Source: Luteolibacter rhizosphaerae (GTDB lineage Bacteria; Verrucomicrobiota; Verrucomicrobiia; Verrucomicrobiales; Akkermansiaceae). From it: DNA of 64,000 nucleotides. A program made the position numbers and the translations under genes. The notes beneath the pieces were generated by a model. That model worked only from the letters and a program-made list of their open reading frames with translations. It was not told the origin of the DNA and searched no databases. This document shows, one piece after another, positions 1 to 6,499 of this stretch (positions are counted from its first letter, which is position 1; every line of letters starts with the position of its first letter). The DNA lies in assembly GCF_025950095.1 (NCBI RefSeq), contig NZ_JAPDDR010000016.1, positions 42,669-106,668 on the forward strand, given 5' to 3'.

Positions 1-93
1 TGGGTTCGGCGTGCATTAACGCGGACCTAACCCGGCTGTCGCGAATCGCCTTGTGCGGGCCAGTTCGCGGAGCTTGGGTTGCTCTGGAGAAGA

Positions 94-574
94 ATGACCG
101 ACCACCAACAGCTCGCCGTCGCGTGTCGTTTTGGTTCTGCATCGAAGGCGGACATCGAGGGCTTCATCCAATCCGTGGTCGAGAGCGGCGGCGAATACGA
201 CAACCGGCTGTTAGAGGCGTATGCCAGTGATATCCGGCAGGCCCGGGCGAAGATGCTGGAGTTCATCGGCTTCTCGTTTCCCGGTTTCGAGCTCACGACG
301 GGGGGAAGGCCTTCAGGTATGCAGGAGGGAGCTCAGGAGGCAGATCGGCCTGCTGCTGGACCGGGAGCTCACGCCATCCGAGTTCTGCCAGTTCTTCAAT
401 GCGATGGAACGCATGCTGGTGGTGGCCTCCGATATGACTCCCGGCGAGGTTCCCTTCCTGGGCAATCTGTACAACGCCTGCGACTGGTGCGACGATGGTT
501 GGACGCTGGAGAATTCTCCTTACCTGGCCGAGGAGGCGGGGCGAGTTGCTTCTGAGATCGACAGGGCTGAGTAA
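94..574 (+). pseudogene. Frameshifted small protein, possibly immunity-like
   Basis: Translation starts at ATG 94 behind GGAGAAGA and runs for about 70 codons. The coding signal then continues one frame over, from about 305 to a stop at 572-574. The switch falls at a run of six G (300-305), so a one-base indel, real or from sequencing, is the simplest explanation. The restored product would be about 159 aa, with a helical N-terminal half (LLEAYASDIRQARAKML) and a C-terminal half with LTPSEFCQFFNAMERML and the acidic stretch LYNACDWCDDGWT. The layout recalls colicin/pyocin immunity proteins, but that is only an impression. The alternative of two separate overlapping genes is weak because the second frame has no good start at the junction. 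Confidence 0.55.
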
Positions 575-632
575 GCGAATGAATGTCGCAAGGCTCCTTT
601 GGCCGCCGATCCCTGAACTTGGGTAACTGTGT

Positions 633-878
633 ATGCCTCTCTCCGAAAAGACCAAGCTGCGGCTTATGATGCCGTTTGCGATCTCGCCGATCATGAAGTG
701 GGGCGCGGGTCCGGGTATTGTCGGATTGATCCTGATGGCGATCGGTGTCGTGAAGGAGGTGGGTTGGTTGATGGTTGCGGGAAGCATTCTGGCGGCGCCG
801 GTGTTCTGGTGCTATTTCGTCGTCGCCTTCGTTTTTCTTCCCTATCTCGTGTTCGACAGGCTGAGGAAGAGATCTTAA
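633..878 (+). CDS. Small membrane protein (81 aa)
   Basis: Not recognised. It starts at ATG 633 and has two hydrophobic segments, roughly residues 26-43 (PGIVGLILMAIGVV) and 46-73, flanked by basic ends (KTKLR at the start, DRLRKRS at the end), so it should sit in the inner membrane with two passes. It lies 58 bp after the broken gene and 15 bp before the next gene, so it could share a transcript with its neighbours. Confidence 0.65.
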   Translation: MPLSEKTKLRLMMPFAISPIMKWGAGPGIVGLILMAIGVVKEVGWLMVAGSILAAPVFWCYFVVAFVFLPYLVFDRLRKRS

Positions 879-893
879 ACACTCGGGCATTCC

Positions 894-1454
894 GTGGATG
901 AGAATGATCCAGAAGCGATGATGCGCGCGGGCCGCGGCCCGGATGGCGATACCGGTGTGAAGCGCTGGTTGCGGGAGCGCTCCGATGACGAGTGCTTTGC
1001 TTTCGTCAGTGCCTGCATTCGCTTCCGTGGCTACGGCTACGAGCAGCGCGCTCTTGATCTGGCCACCTCTTGCATCCGGCAGCCTGCGCATGCGCTGGTC
1101 GTCTTGCGTGCCGGCCTCGTGGATCCGGACGCCGGCAGCATCAAGTTTTGGCTCGCGTTCGGCATCAAGAAGCTGGGTGGCCGCAAAGTCCTCGCGGAAA
1201 TTTCGGCATTGCTGGATGCCAAGCCTTCGGCGGTGGACAAGGCTCTCTATTGGCTTCCAGGGTTGCTGCCGTCCACGGATGAAGCATCCCGCGCTAGCTG
1301 CCAGATCCTGCGCGCCGAGGCTCAGCGCCGAGGGATCATTCGCGGGCCTGCTTCTACTTGCACGCCGGATGGGCGAGTCCTCTTCCATGATATTGATGGG
1401 CCACCGGACGTTGGATCGAGTCCGGGCTTTCATCGGGGTTCGGGTGGGCTGTAG
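894..1454 (+). CDS. Hypothetical cytosolic protein (186 aa)
   Basis: Not recognised. The proposed start is GTG 894 (MDENDPEAMMRAG); ATG 918 is an alternative that removes eight residues. The middle part is rich in amphipathic helices and reads like helical-repeat packing (DECFAFVSACIRFRGYGYEQ, RALDLATSCIRQPAHALVVL, KVLAEISALLDAKPSAVDKA). A role as an immunity or adaptor protein is possible but not shown. The C-terminal 40 residues are low in hydrophobicity and may be disordered. It lies 15 bp downstream of the membrane protein gene. Confidence 0.6.
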   Translation: MDENDPEAMMRAGRGPDGDTGVKRWLRERSDDECFAFVSACIRFRGYGYEQRALDLATSCIRQPAHALVVLRAGLVDPDAGSIKFWLAFGIKKLGGRKVLAEISALLDAKPSAVDKALYWLPGLLPSTDEASRASCQILRAEAQRRGIIRGPASTCTPDGRVLFHDIDGPPDVGSSPGFHRGSGGL

Positions 1455-1468
1455 TATCCGGCACGGAG

Positions 1469-1816
1469 ATGAAGATGCTGCTTGCTGCTGCCGTGCTGTT
1501 GGCGATGTGTTCCTGCGGGTCGAGCGGGGTCGCGTCGCGTGGGCGGGAGGTGCAGTATGTGAACAAGACCAAGTTCGTGGGCGATGAGGCATTCTGTGTC
1601 GTCCATGACAAGCGGATGAAGCTGGCTCCGGAACTTGAAGGGCCGGGCGCCGACGGGCTGCCGGGTGATTTCATGGAGCAGCATTGGCAGCAGTTCCCGA
1701 ATGATGGTTACTTTTATCCGGCATGCTCCCCGGCGAGCGGAGAGAATGTCTGGGTGTGCCCGGCGTGTTCGAGAGATTCTGCCCGGATGAAGGGGAAGAT
1801 GGGGTTGCTCCCGTGA
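1469..1816 (+). CDS. Putative lipoprotein with Cys pairs (115 aa)
   Basis: The N-terminus is a lipoprotein signal peptide: KMLLAAAVLLAMCSCGSSG with a lipobox at LAMC, so the mature protein would be lipid-anchored in the cell envelope. The mature part has a CVVHDKRM segment and C-terminal cysteines in ACSPAS and VWVCPACSRD, which could bind a metal or form disulfides. ATG 1469 is preceded by CACGGAG. Part of its 3' end (about 1745-1805) recurs at 3070-3130 inside a chimeric gene fragment, showing local duplication. Function unknown. Confidence 0.65.
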   Translation: MKMLLAAAVLLAMCSCGSSGVASRGREVQYVNKTKFVGDEAFCVVHDKRMKLAPELEGPGADGLPGDFMEQHWQQFPNDGYFYPACSPASGENVWVCPACSRDSARMKGKMGLLP

Positions 1817-1942
1817 TGTCGGCTTTACTCATGGCATGGGGTCTGAGCATCATTCGATCAGCATTCATCTCCAGAGCGAGCCATCGGAAGCTCGCGCACA
1901 GCAGTCGGAAGAGTCCTGACCCTTGAGGCTTGATCAAAAGAA

Positions 1943-2479
1943 ATGCCCAACCGTATGCCCAATCCGGATACACCTGCCTGTGAATGCCGCTGGTTTGAGC
2001 GGGCTGTTGCCGACGATTCCATTCCGGTGGTCTTCGATGAGTTGATGAATGAGTATCACCTCCTCCATCACAACGGGCGCGGGCACCTTTTGTTTTACCA
2101 TTGTCCGTTTTGTGGAGGACGCGCACCGAAGTCTCTGAGGGCTACCTATTGGACGGAGGTTTCGATGGAAGAATCCGTCCGACTCCATGCGCTCACGAAG
2201 GACATCAGGACCCCCGAGGAGGTGTTCTCCACGTTTGGTCCGCCGGATCAAGATTTCGAGTTTGGAAGCGGATGCACAACGCCGGGTTCACAAGAGGAAG
2301 CGCCGGAAACCACGCTTGGCCCCCGCCGGGTAGTCTATAAATCCCTCTCCGAAACAGCCGACGTTCATGTGCTGATCGATCGGTATGATCGATTGAAGTT
2401 CTCATTCAGACGCCGGTACATCGGGCCCAAGCGGAGCAATCAGGCGGATCCTGGCACGCAGCAGTCTGCTGGGGCCTGA
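1943..2479 (+). CDS. Hypothetical protein with CPFCGG knuckle (178 aa)
   Basis: Starts at ATG 1943 (MPNRMPNPDTPACECRWF). It has an N-terminal CEC and a central HCPFCGGRAPKSLR motif that looks like one half of a zinc ribbon or a structural zinc knuckle. The middle (SVRLHALTKDIRTPEEVFSTFGPPD) is followed by a beta-rich C-terminal half with DVHVLIDRYDRLKFSFRRRYIG. This resembles short uncharacterised bacterial proteins with a CPxCG core. No catalytic motif is visible. It ends 33 bp before the SMI1/KNR4-like gene. Confidence 0.65.
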   Translation: MPNRMPNPDTPACECRWFERAVADDSIPVVFDELMNEYHLLHHNGRGHLLFYHCPFCGGRAPKSLRATYWTEVSMEESVRLHALTKDIRTPEEVFSTFGPPDQDFEFGSGCTTPGSQEEAPETTLGPRRVVYKSLSETADVHVLIDRYDRLKFSFRRRYIGPKRSNQADPGTQQSAGA

Positions 2480-2512
2480 TCCTTGATCCTCGTTCAAAGA
2501 AGTGTCCCGAAG

Positions 2513-2932
2513 ATGAGACTCGCCGAAATTTGGACCGGTGCACCTGTGACAGAGGGGGAGATCACCGCGATCCGCGCGGTTGCGCCTGAGTCAATCGCGA
2601 ACGAGCTCGAGCGCTTCTATCGCAAGTGCAACGGAGCCGAGCGGGGATTCAATGAAGTGGACTATGCGGCCGACAAGTTCGACTGTCTGCGCATTGACGC
2701 GGTGGACATCACCATCAATCCGGAGACACGGAGAACACTGGAGGAGTGCTTTCCGGGTTATTGGGTGATTGGGAGCGATGCGGGGGCTCAGTTGATCGCG
2801 TATGACATGGATGCGGAGCTTCCATGGCCGATTGTTCTGATCCTGCCTGGAGATGATGCTCCGCCGACTGTGCTCGCAAGAAATCTGGATGAACTGTGCG
2901 AGCTGTACTTCAGTCCTACTGATGCGGGGTAG
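2513..2932 (+). CDS. SMI1/KNR4 (SUKH) family protein
   Basis: About 139 aa. Order of elements: N-terminal helix region with VAPESIANELERFYRKCNGA, a middle LRIDAVDITINPETRRTLEECFPGYWVIGSDAGA, and a C-terminal strand-helix segment PWPIVLILPGDDAPPTVLARNLDELCELYFS. This is the typical SUKH pattern: an xELxxFYxxxNG helix, a core 'xxIGSDAGAxLIAYD' strand, then a final 'xLxxLCxxY' helix. SUKH proteins are often immunity proteins to contact-dependent or secreted toxins. No toxin gene is adjacent. ATG 2513 is preferred; TTG 2483 in the same frame would add ten residues. Confidence 0.8.
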   Translation: MRLAEIWTGAPVTEGEITAIRAVAPESIANELERFYRKCNGAERGFNEVDYAADKFDCLRIDAVDITINPETRRTLEECFPGYWVIGSDAGAQLIAYDMDAELPWPIVLILPGDDAPPTVLARNLDELCELYFSPTDAG

Positions 2933-2975
2933 GCTAGGGTCGGACAATCGGACGCGGGCAAGCGTACCCCGGGCC

Positions 2976-3070
2976 CGGAATTGGAGTTCGCAGCTGCGTG
3001 TCGGGGTGCTGGATACCTAGAAACTTCACCCGCAGGAGCGTGTTCCCCGTCACTCCCCTCGTTCGCGAAG
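2976..3070 (+). repeat. 95-bp direct repeat, copy A
   Basis: This 95-bp segment matches 4020-4114 at 89 of 95 positions. In copy B the ATG of the downstream gene (4078) lies inside the repeat; here the same codon is AGG, so the start is lost. The copy is fused at about 3070 to a stretch resembling the 3' end of the lipoprotein gene at 1469-1816. The two copies bracket about 950 bp that hold one intact and one broken gene. Confidence 0.85.
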
Positions 3071-3135
3071 GTCTGGGTGGGCCCGGCGTGTTCGAGAGAA
3101 GCTGCCCGGACAAAGGTGGAGATGGGGCTGAGATG
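3034..3135 (+). pseudogene. Chimeric gene fragment
   Basis: The first part (from 3034, RSVFPVTPLVREG) matches the first residues of the protein starting at 4078 (MSLFPVTPLVREV). The second part (3070-3130) matches nucleotides 1745-1805 of the lipoprotein gene, including GTCTGGGTG, CCCGGCGTGTTCGAGAGA and TGCCCGGA. It is a mosaic of two neighbouring genes without its own start. It lies in the otherwise empty stretch 2933-3188. Confidence 0.6.
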
Positions 3136-3188
3136 ATCCCGATGGGCGGAGATTTCAGGCTCCCTTTCCGCCCGATGATTGCCTACAT

Positions 3189-3668
3189 ATGAGTCGTTTG
3201 TTGAAAGAGATGAATCTAGGGCGACTAGTCAAGCGTTTGGTCCATGGCGGTTCGAGCCATCTGGATGGTATCGAGATGGAAGTCGTGGAGGCGGTCTTGG
3301 CCCAGCTTCCGGAGCAAGAATCGCAGGCGATCCGAATGCAGTTGGAGGATCTGGAAACGGTGCAGAAGGCGGCAGGGAACCGCATGGTCTGCATGTGGTA
3401 CCGGGGCTCCGCCCGCTCGCCTTTGTTAGAAGGCGGCGAATTTTGTTTGGCGCGCCTGCGCATCGCGGAGGAGAAAGTGACCGGCACCATTCAGCTGATG
3501 GTGCACCGGGGGCGCCTCCAGTCATTCGAGTATTCCCGGGGCCGGCCCGGCCCTGACTTCACGATCCGCTCGGTGGAGATCCGGCCCGCGAAGGTCGCGT
3601 CGGTGGCTGCGGCAATCGACCGGCTGGAACACGATGAGCCGAATGACGATTCGGGAAATCATTCATAA
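3189..3668 (+). CDS. Hypothetical protein (159 aa)
   Basis: Not recognised. It starts at ATG 3189 with a basic helical N-terminus (SRLLKEMNLGRLVKRLVHGG). It continues with a helical segment rich in Glu and Leu (MEVVEAVLAQLPEQESQAI, then LEDLETVQKAAG) and a beta-rich half (MVCMWYRG, EFCLARLRIAEEKVTGTIQL, LQSFEYSRG). It is followed after 8 bp by a broken gene, and both sit between the two copies of the 95-bp repeat. An envelope or enzymatic role cannot be inferred. Confidence 0.6.
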   Translation: MSRLLKEMNLGRLVKRLVHGGSSHLDGIEMEVVEAVLAQLPEQESQAIRMQLEDLETVQKAAGNRMVCMWYRGSARSPLLEGGEFCLARLRIAEEKVTGTIQLMVHRGRLQSFEYSRGRPGPDFTIRSVEIRPAKVASVAAAIDRLEHDEPNDDSGNHS

Positions 3669-3676
3669 GCCACGAG

Positions 3677-3988
3677 ATGCCATCGTCACAGGGCGCCGAT
3701 GAAGCGAAGTATGCCGCTTACCTCGCTCACGAGCGGCACATGTTCGCCTAGTGCCTTAGCGCTTACGGAGGCATTGCTCCGGACACGTCGGTAGCCCGAG
3801 CGGAAGAGCTCTACCCCTATGCGCCGGTAACGGATCCCTACCGCTGGCTCATCTTCCATGACGAGGCATGGAACTGGGCCATGTTTGATCTCCTCGGCGA
3901 GGGCTATTGGCGTTCACGACCCGAGTTCCAGTCTCCCTCTTCCGAATACCGTGCCGAGTCCAGCAGGCACCGTGACTCCGGTGCTTGA
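3677..3988 (+). pseudogene. Small gene interrupted by one in-frame TAG
   Basis: From ATG 3677 the frame reads 24 codons (ending YLAHERHMFA), meets TAG at 3749-3751, and continues for 79 more codons to TGA 3986-3988. The part after the TAG looks fully protein-like (ARAEELYPYAPVTDPYRW, then LIFHDEAWNWAMFDLLGEGY) and has no other stop. A C-to-T change in a CAG codon would explain the stop. It starts 8 bp after the upstream gene, consistent with a former two-gene operon. Family not recognised. Confidence 0.6.
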
Positions 3989-4019
3989 GCCTGCGCTTGC
4001 CGACCGGAAGGCACGGCCC

Positions 4020-4114
4020 CGGAATTGGAGTTCGCAGCTGCGTGTAGGGGTGCTAGATACCTAGAAGCTTCACCCGCATGAGCCTGTTCCCCGTCACTCC
4101 CCTTGTTCGCGAAG
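4020..4114 (+). repeat. 95-bp direct repeat, copy B
   Basis: Near-identical to 2976-3070 (six differences). This copy covers about 58 bp of upstream sequence plus the first 12 codons of the gene at 4078, so it is probably the parental copy. The repeat contains the palindrome GCAGCTGC. Confidence 0.85.
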
Positions 4115-4377
4115 TTCAGGGCTTGATCGTTCAGGCCTTCGAGGTCTCGGAGCCGGAGGCGGAAGAGTTTGCGGCGGAGCTGGTGGCTCTGGCGGAAGGG
4201 TGGGGCAGCCGTGAGAGCGCTGCGAGCCAGGATTGGTCTTACCGGGTGAGGAAGCATCTGGGGAAAGCCGGGAAGCTGAAATGGCGCTCCGAGGAGGAGC
4301 GGGCTGGCTTCGAGGCGGCAGAGAGCGAGCGGCATGCGAGGTATGAGTTTCTGATCGATACCAAGCACCGCGCGTGA
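4078..4377 (+). CDS. Hypothetical protein (99 aa)
   Basis: Starts at ATG 4078 (MSLFPVTPLVREVQGL). Helical and acidic: VQAFEVSEPEAEEFAAELVA, then WSYRVRKHLGKAGKLKW and a Glu/Arg-rich tail. No signal peptide or membrane segment. Its 5' end is duplicated at 3034, where the start codon has been lost. Unknown function. Confidence 0.6.
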   Translation: MSLFPVTPLVREVQGLIVQAFEVSEPEAEEFAAELVALAEGWGSRESAASQDWSYRVRKHLGKAGKLKWRSEEERAGFEAAESERHARYEFLIDTKHRA

Positions 4378-4432
4378 TTCCGGGCTTCATCCCTGTCCGG
4401 GAGCCGCTATGCTCCGCGTGTCCGGAGAAGAT

Positions 4433-5035
4433 ATGAGGTTCACCACCATCGCCATTCCGCTTGTCTTGGGTCTCGCGCTTGCGAGTTGCGGGGAGAGTAC
4501 TGCCCAGCGCGCCAGGCGGCTGAAACTGGACGCTGCGAGAATTCAGAATGAGACGACCCGGGCGATCGTCATGGAAGACCTGAAGTTCATGGTGGATCTC
4601 GACGAGAGGGAACAATTTTTCGCCCGTCTCAGGAAGGACATGGATCGGTGCAAGATCATCACCGATGAGCTGCGGACGATCGACCCCGGGGCGGACCTCG
4701 CTGATCTGGAGAAGAACACCAAGCTGATCCTTCTGAGGATCAGAATCGATGAGGAGCAGAACAACAGTCGCCGCAGGATTTCGGAGAGCCGCCGCGATTC
4801 TCCCCGGAGCGGTGAGGTCCGTTCGACCTTGAACGAGTCAATCGCCCAGATCGAGCGGGAGATCGAATTGATCGAGGAGGCAGGCGAGGATGCCAGCGGG
4901 GCCAAGAAATTCTTGGAAGAACTGAAGAAGCAGAAGGCCGCGGAAGACAGCAATGCCGAAGATGCCAAGGGCATGGAGTCCGGGGGGAAGAGCGGGGAGA
5001 TGGCCCCAACGGAGTCGGAGCAGGTGCCGCGCTAG
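4433..5035 (+). CDS. Coiled-coil lipoprotein
   Basis: ATG 4433 gives RFTTIAIPLVLGLALASCGES, a lipoprotein signal with lipobox LASC. ATG 4409 in the same frame would add eight residues before the signal and is less likely. The mature protein (about 180 aa) is highly charged and predicted helical, with heptad-like patterns (LDERE, LRKDMDRCKIITDELRTI, IAQIEREIELIEEAGEDA), then a hydrophilic tail. It should be a periplasmic coiled-coil protein tethered to a membrane. Confidence 0.7.
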   Translation: MRFTTIAIPLVLGLALASCGESTAQRARRLKLDAARIQNETTRAIVMEDLKFMVDLDEREQFFARLRKDMDRCKIITDELRTIDPGADLADLEKNTKLILLRIRIDEEQNNSRRRISESRRDSPRSGEVRSTLNESIAQIEREIELIEEAGEDASGAKKFLEELKKQKAAEDSNAEDAKGMESGGKSGEMAPTESEQVPR

Positions 5036-5067
5036 CGGTTGGAGGGCAAGCGGAGTCGAATGCGAAG

Positions 5068-5337
5068 ATGGAGTTCGATCAATCTATCCAATGGCGATGG
5101 AAGCTTGCGTTATCCGCAGCCTTTCTCTTCACGCTGTCCGTCACGCCGCTGGGGCGGGTGTTTGGATTCACGCTCGTGGCCCTTTTGGGGCTGCTCCTGG
5201 TCGCCGTCATCGTTGTGGCGGCGTGTTCGATTCTCGCGGGTGAGAAGAGAAAATCGCTCGCTTGGGTGGCCCTCATCGTGGTGGGGGCCGATATCGGCTA
5301 TCTGATGCTGCCTATGCTGATGAACGAGCGAGGCTAA
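5068..5337 (+). CDS. Small membrane protein (89 aa)
   Basis: ATG 5068 (MEFDQSIQWRWKLALSAAF) opens a frame with three hydrophobic segments at about residues 13-30, 31-54 and 63-82, separated by short basic loops (EKRKS). Two or three passes through the inner membrane are likely. Its 3' part overlaps, on the opposite strand, the last 228 bp of the LuxR-type regulator gene. Its amino-acid make-up looks real, which suggests the regulator's tail is the less constrained partner. Confidence 0.6.
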   Translation: MEFDQSIQWRWKLALSAAFLFTLSVTPLGRVFGFTLVALLGLLLVAVIVVAACSILAGEKRKSLAWVALIVVGADIGYLMLPMLMNERG

Positions 5338-6375
5338 AGGGTAGGCCTTCGGCCCTGGCTCCACGGCGCCCCTGCGGCTTCCATGAAACAGGGCGATCGC
5401 GGCGGGTCTGCTTTCGACGCCGAGCTTTTCGTAGAGCGCCTTCACGTGGGTCTTCACGGTCTCCACGCCGGTGCCGAGGATGCAGGCGATCTCCGGATTC
5501 GACTTCCCTGCGGCCACCCATTCGAAGACCTCCCGCTGCCGTGGCGTGAGACCGGCGGCGATGGCCTCTCCCGAAGCCGGGGCAGGGGATCCGGACAGGA
5601 TCAATTCGAAGCTGCCCGGCGCGGGCCTGATCCGGATCTCCAGCCTGCCCTGCTTCCCCGTCAGGCGCAGTGGGGGGGCAGGAGCGGATCCCGGGGAAGA
5701 GGATGCGGCGATCCGGGCGCGGGCCCAGGCCCGCAGTTCCTCCGGCAGATGAGCTGCACGCCGCCGGGGGAACCATCTCTGCAAGAGTAGCTCCGCCTCG
5801 GGACCGCTCTGCAGCAGTCGCCCGTCCGCATCGATCCGGATGCTGGCGTTGTCCGCCCTGCCGATGGACTCCAGCGCCGCCGTCACGTGGTCCCGCAGGA
5901 GACCGAAGAGGGAGAGGTCCTTGCGAGTGAAGCTCCGGCGTGAACGGTTGATGACGATTGCGTGGGTGTTCCCACCTGCCGGGCGGAAGTCGACGCCGCA
6001 GTTCTCCTCGATGCCGAGCGGGCGGCAGAAAGACTGATAGATCTCCGTGCGATGCCAGTCGCGGACGGAGAGGAAGTCGGTGACTTTTGTCGGGCCGCCC
6101 CGCGGGTCTTCCAGGCAGAAGCGTACGCCCGGGTGCTCGCGATGATGCGCCGCCAGCACGGGCAGGTAGGCCGCCAGCGAGGGCCCGGTGCGCTCCGCCA
6201 GCAATCTCATGCCGCCGCCGGCGAAGAACTCGAAGAAGTAGCCGTGCTCCCCGCCGACGAGTTTCTCGGCTGCGAGCATCGCCGCCTCCGCCACGGCATC
6301 CGCGGAGCTCGCTTGATGGATCTCCAGAACGCACTGGCTGAACAGACGGAGTTGCCGGGAATCGATCGTCTCCAT
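5110..6375 (-). CDS. LuxR-family transcriptional regulator
   Basis: 421 aa, starting at ATG 6375. Residues 1-170 form an alpha/beta sensor-like region (GAF/PAS type by appearance: GGEHGYFFEFFAGGGMRLLA, FRPAGGNTHAIVINRSRRSF). Residues 275-330 are a clear LuxR HTH: GLTPRQREVFEWVAAGKSN, then ETVKTHVKALYEKLGV. It should act as a DNA-binding regulator in the cytosol; no phospho-acceptor receiver domain is seen. Residues 347-421 are charged, low-complexity sequence antisense to the membrane protein gene at 5068-5337, so this tail may be dispensable. It is divergent from the secreted protein gene at 6500, which it may regulate. Confidence 0.85.
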   Translation of the reverse strand: METIDSRQLRLFSQCVLEIHQASSADAVAEAAMLAAEKLVGGEHGYFFEFFAGGGMRLLAERTGPSLAAYLPVLAAHHREHPGVRFCLEDPRGGPTKVTDFLSVRDWHRTEIYQSFCRPLGIEENCGVDFRPAGGNTHAIVINRSRRSFTRKDLSLFGLLRDHVTAALESIGRADNASIRIDADGRLLQSGPEAELLLQRWFPRRRAAHLPEELRAWARARIAASSSPGSAPAPPLRLTGKQGRLEIRIRPAPGSFELILSGSPAPASGEAIAAGLTPRQREVFEWVAAGKSNPEIACILGTGVETVKTHVKALYEKLGVESRPAAIALFHGSRRGAVEPGPKAYPLASLVHQHRQHQIADIGPHHDEGHPSERFSLLTRENRTRRHNDDGDQEQPQKGHERESKHPPQRRDGQREEKGCG

Positions 6376-6499
6376 GAGCTACGATCCGGGTTTGTGAAGG
6401 GAGTCCTGATCGTTGTCAGTTCCAAAATATCCCTCTGTCTAGGGATACCGGGTGCCCGGAGCGGGTGGTAGATGGAGCGGCCTGCCACCCACCCCTTGT

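Noticed and set aside
79..555. A single 158-aa product read in frame from TTG 79
   Set aside because: After about 70 codons the composition becomes low-complexity and a better protein-like frame takes over, so a frameshift is more likely.
5110..5337. LuxR C-terminal extension as a functional domain
   Set aside because: The residues are charged and low-complexity and mirror an opposite-strand membrane gene with better coding character.
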